Shown: piece by piece, positions 34,749 to 39,353 of the stretch | Numbering within the stretch: position 1 is the stretch's first letter | Layout of the letters: each line of letters begins with the position of its first letter | NCBI RefSeq assembly: GCF_000167195.1 | Contig: NZ_AADV02000015.1 | Span: 1 to 39,353, forward strand | Direction: 5' to 3' | Length of the DNA stretch: 39,353 nt | Origin: Crocosphaera watsonii WH 8501 | Lineage (GTDB): Bacteria > Cyanobacteriota > Cyanobacteriia > Cyanobacteriales > Microcystaceae | Notes under the pieces: generated by a model | Databases searched by the model: none | The model's input: the letters and a program-made list of their open reading frames with translations, nothing else | Told to the model about the DNA's origin: nothing | Made by a program: the position numbers and the translations under genes

Positions 34749-35192
34749 CTAACCTAAAGTGATTTTAACCACTTTGTGCTTTTCTTCTTCAGCTTTGGGT
34801 AAAGTTAAGTTAAGAATTCCGTCTTTGTATTCTGCGCTAATTTTAGTATTATCAATCAGAGCAGGTAATCCAATAAAACGAGAAAACTTCCCATAACGAA
34901 ATTCGCTGCGAGTAACACCGTTTTCCTCCGATTTCGTTTCTTTTTTCCGTTCCCCAGTGATATAGATAGCTTCTTTTGTAGCTTGAATATCTACATCTTC
35001 TGCTTTAACTCCAGGAAGTTCTAACTTCAGCATTACTGCCTCATCTGTCTCGGAAAGTTCGGCAGAAGGAGCAAAAATTGCTTCTTTTAAACCCCGTTCT
35101 GAAGTAGTTAATACACCGTCGTCAAACAGTTGATTTATTTGACGTTGTAAAGCATTCATTTCTGTCCAAGGGTTATAACGTAAAAGTGCCAT
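34749..35192 (-). CDS. hspA: Small heat-shock protein (Hsp20/alpha-crystallin)
   Basis: 147 aa. Short N-terminal arm (MALLRYNPWTEMNALQRQINQLFDD), alpha-crystallin domain with LPGVKAEDVDIQATKEAIYITGERK and SEFRYGKFSRFIGLPALID, and the GILNLTLPK signature, ending in KVVKITLG. It holds unfolding proteins, including those of the thylakoid, under heat and light stress. A ribosome-binding site AGGAG precedes the ATG. It has a sigma-70-like promoter (see 35245-35272). A CIRCE operator is not seen. Confidence 0.95.
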   Translation of the reverse strand: MALLRYNPWTEMNALQRQINQLFDDGVLTTSERGLKEAIFAPSAELSETDEAVMLKLELPGVKAEDVDIQATKEAIYITGERKKETKSEENGVTRSEFRYGKFSRFIGLPALIDNTKISAEYKDGILNLTLPKAEEEKHKVVKITLG

Positions 35193-35244
35193 GATTGTTA
35201 TCTCCTAATGGTTCTTATCGCTTGTTTTTTTCTTTCTTGTCTTT

Positions 35245-35272
35245 ATCTTAACCCAAAAAAATTCTTAGACAA
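35245..35272 (-). promoter_or_regulatory. Promoter of hspA
   Basis: Minus strand: TTGTCT (35267-35272) and TAAGAT (35245-35250) with a 16-base spacer, about 50 bases before the start codon. This fits group 1/2 sigma-factor promoters. Confidence 0.5.
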
Positions 35273-35615
35273 TACGGTTTATTCGACCCAGAAGGGTGTA
35301 GTTTACCCTATGACAATTAAACCAATGGGTCAGTTCTCCAAAGTAATAATTAGTTAACCTCCCCACTATTGAGGGTAGGGTGGGTTTAGAGAATCATAAA
35401 AAAAAAGAAAGAATCCTAGCTAATTCATAAATTAAATATACATTGATAGTTAGCAATGGGTGTGAGAGTTATTTAACAAGCGCATTTGTTCATTAAATGT
35501 GTGGGTTCCAGACTAACAAGATTTAGCGGTTAATTTGAGGTAGTTCCTAACAAGCTAGTTCTTTGATTTTGTTTGGAATATGAAGTTTTGCTAATAAAAA
35601 TTTAAGGAATTGAAC
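35273..35615. other. Gene-free divergent region between hspA and the L,D-transpeptidase gene
   Basis: About 340 bases, AT-rich, with one weak stem (GGGT/ACCC near 35294-35308) and CCCCAC...GTGGG-like arms around 35362-35385. The ribosome-binding site AAGGA at 35604-35608 serves the next gene. No further ORF or RNA is evident. Confidence 0.4.
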
Positions 35616-36170
35616 ATGATGACTCGTTGGTTATTTTCTTCCCTTGTGTTAGGTTTGTTGTCCCCTTTAATAACGACTAATAGTTTAACTGTCAGTGCCG
35701 AAACCCAACCTATAGCTTATAAGATGGCACAACCTTGTAATAACTGTTTACATTTGGTGCCATCGGGGATAAGCAATCAACAAAAAAACCCCATTTATTT
35801 TCTCAGAGTGTATCATCAAGGCCAACTATTATATACCTTTGAAACCGTTGCTGGTCGTCATTTCACCCAAAACAGAAACCGACATCAAGCAGGGACAGAA
35901 GCACCATTACCCGATGGAAATTATGGTATTAGTTCCCACAGTGTCCCCGGAACCTTGGTAGAAGTGGGGGGACGTTTTTTACCAGTTTATCCTCGATTTT
36001 CTACCGGTAGAACTGCTTTGGGCATTCATTATGATCCAAGCTATAATAAGGGTAATGGAGAGGATGGAACCGCCGGTTGTATTGGCTTGAGTTCTCGCCA
36101 AAATTTTGCTACGTTATTAAGTTTTGTTGAGACTCATAAACCTCAATTATTGATTGTTGACATTCAATAG
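35616..36170 (+). CDS. L,D-transpeptidase-like (YkuD family) secreted protein 1
   Basis: 184 aa from ATG 35616 (RBS AAGGA seven bases away; an in-frame TTG at 35610 is rejected). Signal peptide about residues 1-28. After a CNNC motif comes the YkuD fold: PIYFLRVYHQGQLLYTFETVAGR, EAPLPDGNY, then LGIHYDPSYNKG...GTAGCIGL. The catalytic Cys (GTAGC) and the His of GIHYDP are kept, but the usual SHGC is TAGC, so the second His is lost. This pattern occurs also in the neighbour. L,D-transpeptidases cross-link peptidoglycan or attach proteins to it. The substrate and activity of this subtype are open. Confidence 0.78.
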   Translation: MMTRWLFSSLVLGLLSPLITTNSLTVSAETQPIAYKMAQPCNNCLHLVPSGISNQQKNPIYFLRVYHQGQLLYTFETVAGRHFTQNRNRHQAGTEAPLPDGNYGISSHSVPGTLVEVGGRFLPVYPRFSTGRTALGIHYDPSYNKGNGEDGTAGCIGLSSRQNFATLLSFVETHKPQLLIVDIQ

Positions 36171-36209
36171 ATATAGTCTTTTCGCCTTGATAAAAACGGG
36201 GATTTAATT

Positions 36210-37060
36210 ATGAGATTTAAACTGACATTAGCCTTATTAAGTTGTGTTGTGATGTTTGCCTATGTTTCTCATGGTCAACAACAACAAGAACAACCTTTGG
36301 ACAATAGAGAAGATCAGAATACCGTTAAGTTAAATAACCAAGAAATTAACGAGGAATGGTCAGGGAGGATTAACCCGGAAAAATCCCTAAAAACCCCAAT
36401 TCCTGTGAACCCTTCCGGTTACGAGAAAAACCAACCTAGCTATGAAGAAAACTTTGAATTTGGCCAAAGAGAACCGAATATTCCCCAACCGCCAGACAAC
36501 TATCATTCACAAACTCCTGTGGAACTCTACGAAAATGCACAGGTTGCTCAAGGTAGCTACATGACCTTGACCCCCACTAATACCCGTAAGGTGATTTCCA
36601 CACTTGAATATACCTGCTTTTCCAATTATTCCCCCCTTTTTAAGGGGGGTTAGGGGGGATCGTAAGGGATCTCCTTTATCAGAAATCACCTAACACCATG
36701 GGAAACCCTCTTTATGAATTACGACTGTATGCCAATGGTCGCCTAATGGCAACCTATGAAACCGTTACAGGGCGTGCTGAAAGTCAAAACAGAAATCGCC
36801 ACAAATCAGGTACAGAAGCACCACTACCAGACGGTCAATATCAGGTAGGGAGTGGAGTGGTGGCCGGAACTCATCCCGAAGTTGGGGGGAGGTTTCTCCC
36901 CATTGAACCCCTATTTCCTACGGGAAGATACGCTTTAGGGATTCATTATGACCCATCTTTCCAAAAAACTAACGGGGAAGATGGCACTGAAGGATGTATT
37001 GCCCTAACCCCGGATTTCTCACAAATTAATTTGAAAGCCCAATCCAGAGATGAAAAATGA
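36210..37060 (+). pseudogene. L,D-transpeptidase-like gene 2, broken by a MITE and an IS1380
   Basis: Paralogue of the preceding gene. The first part (ATG 36210) has a signal peptide, a long Asn/Glu/Pro-rich linker and reaches LTPTNTR. The second (ATG 36698) holds the catalytic domain MGNPLYELRLYANGRLMATYETVTGR ... GTEGCIAL. Removing the 101-bp MITE and one TAA joins them in frame (TNTRNTMGNPLY). At 37009 the IS1380 copy replaces the C-terminus, so the frame ends in IS sequence (to 37060). The Cys (GTEGC) and the HYDP His are present, but the enzyme cannot be secreted from the second ORF alone. Confidence 0.85.
36590..36690. mobile_element. 101-bp MITE inside the second L,D-transpeptidase gene
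   Basis: Terminal inverted repeats GGTGATTTC (36590-36598) and GAAATCACC (36682-36690), flanked by TAA on both sides (36587-36589 and 36691-36693). A 3-bp T-N-A duplication is typical of some IS5-type elements. Inside lies CCCCCCTTTTTAAGGGGGG, a palindrome. The element carries no gene. Its in-frame removal restores the host ORF. Confidence 0.88.
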
Positions 37061-38999
37061 TAATTTTTAGGACTAATAGAAATTTTGAATATAGATGAAT
37101 AAAAAAATTGACTTTGATTATCCAAAAATTGAGTTTAAGAGGGAATAATTATATTAACTTTTGATTTTCTCCACTATAAATAAGACTAAATGAAAGTATC
37201 AGTCAGTCAACAACTTATGATAGATATCTTTTTTAGAAAACAACTTATTCTACTTATCCAGTATTAGGAATAGTTTTAATTCTTTTGTTAGCAATAGACA
37301 AAATATCTTGATAAGGACAAGCACTAGCTATAGCGATAATAATTCTTCTACAACTAATCTTTATTCTGGCTCCCAACTTAAGAAGATTTAGACGTATTCT
37401 TCCCACAGTTGCTTTAGCCAATGAAGTTTTTTTTAAACAGTGTTGACGAAAAGCATTTATGAGAACATAAGCCCAGGAATGTATCCATAATCTTAGTTGA
37501 TTACTTTGAAATGTTTGAGTTGAAGTTCTATCAGCTAACAAGTCTAATTGTTGTTCTTTAATCCGATTTTCCATCTCGCCTCTCGGACAGTATTTTTTTG
37601 TATAAAGTTTTGAGGGTGGAATTTTTGAAGCGGGCAAGGATGTCACCACATGGCGCATTTTTAAGCCATCACTTCCATAACAAACTTTTGTCACTACTCT
37701 TCTTTGACAACTCCATGACTTTTCTGTTTTATAACGAATAGAGCGATACCAAGTAGAAATTGGTACTAATTTTTTAACTTCTTCTAAATCTTCTTTTTTC
37801 TGAAATAAACTATCCATTAATTCAGTTATTGGAGCTAGTTTTTTTTCATATTCATGTTTGGCTTTTTCAATTACATCATCCGCTCGTAACTTAAGAACGC
37901 CATTTATTCCCATAGCTATAACATAATCAACTAAAGGCTGATTTTCACAAAAATAGAAGATTTCTTCACGGGCATAGGCACTATCACCCCTAACTAGGAT
38001 ATGAGTCTCTGACCATTTTTCTCTAATTAGTCCGATAATTCTTTGTAATTCGTCTAAGGCTCCATCGGCTGGATCTACATTAGATGAACGAAGTTTAGCA
38101 ACTAATAAATGATGCCCACAGAAAATATATAAAGGAGCATAACATACTCCGTGATAATAACTATTAAAAAATGCCCCTTCTTGATTACCATGTACTTGGT
38201 CATCCGTGACATCCATATCTAATATAATACTTAAGGGAGGTTTTTTATAAGACTCTAAAAAAAAATCGACAAAAGATTTTTCAATGGCTTCAAAGTTGGG
38301 TTCTATTTTATGATAACGACTCGTTTTTTGGTCGAGAATAGTCTCAGGACAATATTCCAATCTATTAATTGTACTTTTTCCAGCTAACCATCCCTTTTTA
38401 TCTTCAAGTTCATTAAGCTTTTCTAAAGCGATCTTAAGGGCAGGATCGTGACGTAATTTATCATGGTCATTGACATCTTCATGGCCTAAAATAATTCCAT
38501 AAAGCCTTTGTGCTAATAACTCATGAACGGAATGATCTACATAAGATTGATGACGATGATCTTGAAAACAGTTACCAAACTTCTCGGTAATTCCCAGTTT
38601 TTTATCCAACTCAGCTATCCAGACAATCCCCGCATCTGAAGTGATTAGTCCCCCATCAAAATTAGCGATTATTTCTTTTCCTTTCTGTTTACTAAAGTTG
38701 ATTACTTGACGAGGGGTTCGGGGATGACTGGGACTCATTAAATCAGTTTAAGGTAAATTGCTTTAATAATTAAATTATAGCATATTTTATTCTAACAATC
38801 TAGTACTATTAGAGATTTTATTAATAATTTTTTTGGAAAAATGAGTGATTGATTTATCTTTTCATCTTTGTCTAATTCGGGTTGATTTTAACTTAAAATC
38901 TGACAACAGACTGTTGGTTGGGGAAATCTGCGATCGCTCTGTTCAAACCCACTTCCTGTAAGGCTTCTGTGTTTGGCGATCGCAGATTTGTGAATCGGG
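37009..38999 (-). mobile_element. IS1380-family element, copy 2 (right, minus orientation)
   Basis: Same sequence as 15813-17807 in the opposite orientation, 1991 bp. The difference of 4 bp is explained by one extra G in the transposase and five bases missing in the outer end, which reads TTTGTGAATCGGG (to 38999) instead of TTTTGTGAGAAATTCGGG. The inner end CCCGGATTTCTCACAAA is intact. It interrupts the second L,D-transpeptidase gene. No clear target duplication is seen (TAAC left, AAAC right). Confidence 0.9.
37254..38738 (-). CDS. IS1380-type transposase, intact
   Basis: 494 aa. The N-terminal block ANFDGGLITSDAGIVWIAEL and the catalytic region match IS1380 transposases: D in LDMDVTDDQVHGN, D in RGDSAYAREEI and E in GEMENRIKEQQLDLL. 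No frameshift or stop is seen. This copy can supply active transposase, although the altered outer end may limit its own movement. Confidence 0.9.
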   Translation of the reverse strand: MSPSHPRTPRQVINFSKQKGKEIIANFDGGLITSDAGIVWIAELDKKLGITEKFGNCFQDHRHQSYVDHSVHELLAQRLYGIILGHEDVNDHDKLRHDPALKIALEKLNELEDKKGWLAGKSTINRLEYCPETILDQKTSRYHKIEPNFEAIEKSFVDFFLESYKKPPLSIILDMDVTDDQVHGNQEGAFFNSYYHGVCYAPLYIFCGHHLLVAKLRSSNVDPADGALDELQRIIGLIREKWSETHILVRGDSAYAREEIFYFCENQPLVDYVIAMGINGVLKLRADDVIEKAKHEYEKKLAPITELMDSLFQKKEDLEEVKKLVPISTWYRSIRYKTEKSWSCQRRVVTKVCYGSDGLKMRHVVTSLPASKIPPSKLYTKKYCPRGEMENRIKEQQLDLLADRTSTQTFQSNQLRLWIHSWAYVLINAFRQHCLKKTSLAKATVGRIRLNLLKLGARIKISCRRIIIAIASACPYQDILSIANKRIKTIPNTG

Positions 39000-39207
39000 A
39001 AACTGTTGACAATCAACGGTGCACCTAATTTTTTTCTTGTCCCCAGCCTCACCATGAAAAAGCCGAGCCTAAGATGTCAAAATAGTATACAACGATAGGA
39101 GTTGCGATCTCGGCCTTGTCGGTGTTTCAAAACTCGCCCCCGTTAGGGGATTGTAAAGCCGTCCCTTGGCTTGCTGAAGGGACGGGGTTTGGGAACAAAA
39201 ATTTTCG
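39000..39207 (+). other. Leader region of dxs with inverted repeats
   Basis: Contains AAGCCGAG (about 39059-39066) matched by CTCGGCCTT (39109-39117), and a 9-bp hairpin CCGTCCCTT (39159-39167) with AAGGGACGG (39177-39185). A TATAC around 39086-39090 could be part of a -10 box. Directly right of the IS1380 end the first bases (KLLTINGAPN in one frame) may be the lost 3' end of the second L,D-transpeptidase gene, but this is unproven. Confidence 0.4.
39124..39158 (+). repeat. Lone CRISPR-repeat-like sequence
   Basis: 35 bases beginning GTTTCAAAACTCG and ending GGGGATTGTAAAG, with a CCCC/GGGG stem in the middle. Cyanobacterial repeats often have this layout (GTT start, C-rich then G-rich arms, ATTGAAAC-like end). 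No second copy, spacer or cas gene is seen, so an array cannot be claimed. Confidence 0.2.
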
Positions 39208-39353
39208 ATGAATTTAAGCGATATTACTCATCCTAATCAGCTACATGGTTTATCAATTCGACAATTAGAAGACGTTACCCGTCAAATTCGAGAAAAGCAT
39301 TTACAGACCATTGCTGCTAGTGGAGGACACCTCGGCCCTGGTTTAGGGGTGGT
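39208..39353 (+). CDS. dxs: 1-deoxy-D-xylulose-5-phosphate synthase, N-terminal part (3' end outside window)
   Basis: 48 codons, from ATG 39208. [17 protein letters not shown], then [20 protein letters not shown], match the N-terminus of Dxs (conserved GGHLGP.LGVV). Dxs makes DXP from pyruvate and glyceraldehyde 3-phosphate, the entry of the MEP pathway for isoprenoids such as carotenoids, phytol and quinones. The thiamine-diphosphate site lies outside the window. The local thiE and thiS genes make its cofactor precursor, though they are far enough away that no link is implied. Confidence 0.93.
   Translation, partial: MNLSDITHPNQLHGLSIRQLEDVTRQIREKHLQTIAASGGHLGPGLGV

Noticed and set aside
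35193-35615. CIRCE operator for hspA
   Set aside because: No TTAGCACTC-N9-GAGTGCTAA-like inverted repeat present; only a sigma-70-type promoter.
39124-39158. CRISPR array
   Set aside because: Only one repeat-like unit, no spacers and no cas genes in the window.

Overview
The window is chromosomal DNA of a unicellular, low-GC cyanobacterium. The evidence is the many GCGATCGC (HIP1-type) octamers, the set of cyanobacterium-typical genes (COP23 protein, transaldolase with C-terminal EF-hands, an InrS-like nickel sensor, a three-repeat S1 protein, a ThiE with an extra N-terminal domain) and the heavy insertion-sequence load. A Crocosphaera/Cyanothece-type genome fits best, but this is an inference from gene content.

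Region 1 (1-11.6 kb) is mostly housekeeping: the 3' part of alaS, tRNA-Arg(CCU), a lipoprotein solute-binding protein, a LivG-like ABC ATPase, a TnpB-only IS200/IS605-type element, an ABC1 kinase-like protein, an InrS-like repressor, a phosphoribosyltransferase, ribH, a 40-codon ORF with a strong ribosome-binding site, murE and a haem/HAMP sensor-like membrane protein.

Region 2 (11.9-18.7 kb) is an IS-built scrapyard. A PhnD-like lipoprotein gene is cut off by an IS630-type copy. A second, almost identical direct copy follows after a 55-bp spacer. Then comes an internal fragment of pyruvate formate-lyase (pflB), which is cut off by an IS1380-type copy, and that copy abuts a decayed IS4-type transposase. 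No gene in this stretch is intact apart from transposase frames.

Region 3 (18.7-23.4 kb) holds a palindrome-rich, Fur-box-containing gap and a tight minus-strand six-gene run: tsaE, an outer-membrane-like protein, an ABC-2 permease, a CbiO-type ATPase, a hypothetical protein and ygfZ.

Region 4 (23.7-34.6 kb) holds an S1-domain protein, a NERD protein, a GC-rich structured block, COP23, an anchored coiled-coil protein, a lipoprotein, tal, thiE-thiS, an O-methyltransferase, a secreted protein, rbfA and a GH3 beta-N-acetylhexosaminidase gene with a one-base frameshift in an A run.

Region 5 (34.6-39.35 kb) holds hspA, two tandem L,D-transpeptidase-like genes and the 5' end of dxs. The second transpeptidase gene is broken twice, by a 101-bp MITE with TAA target duplication and by a second IS1380 copy. 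The two IS1380 copies are in inverted orientation and bound a 19.2-kb segment that could invert by recombination. Each copy has lost something different: the left one has a frameshifted transposase, the right one an altered end. I found no clearly new defence or metabolic system. The best novel leads are the IS-driven gene decay, the MITE, the TnpB locus with its putative guide RNA, the structured block at 25.64-25.73 kb and a lone CRISPR-repeat-like sequence before dxs.
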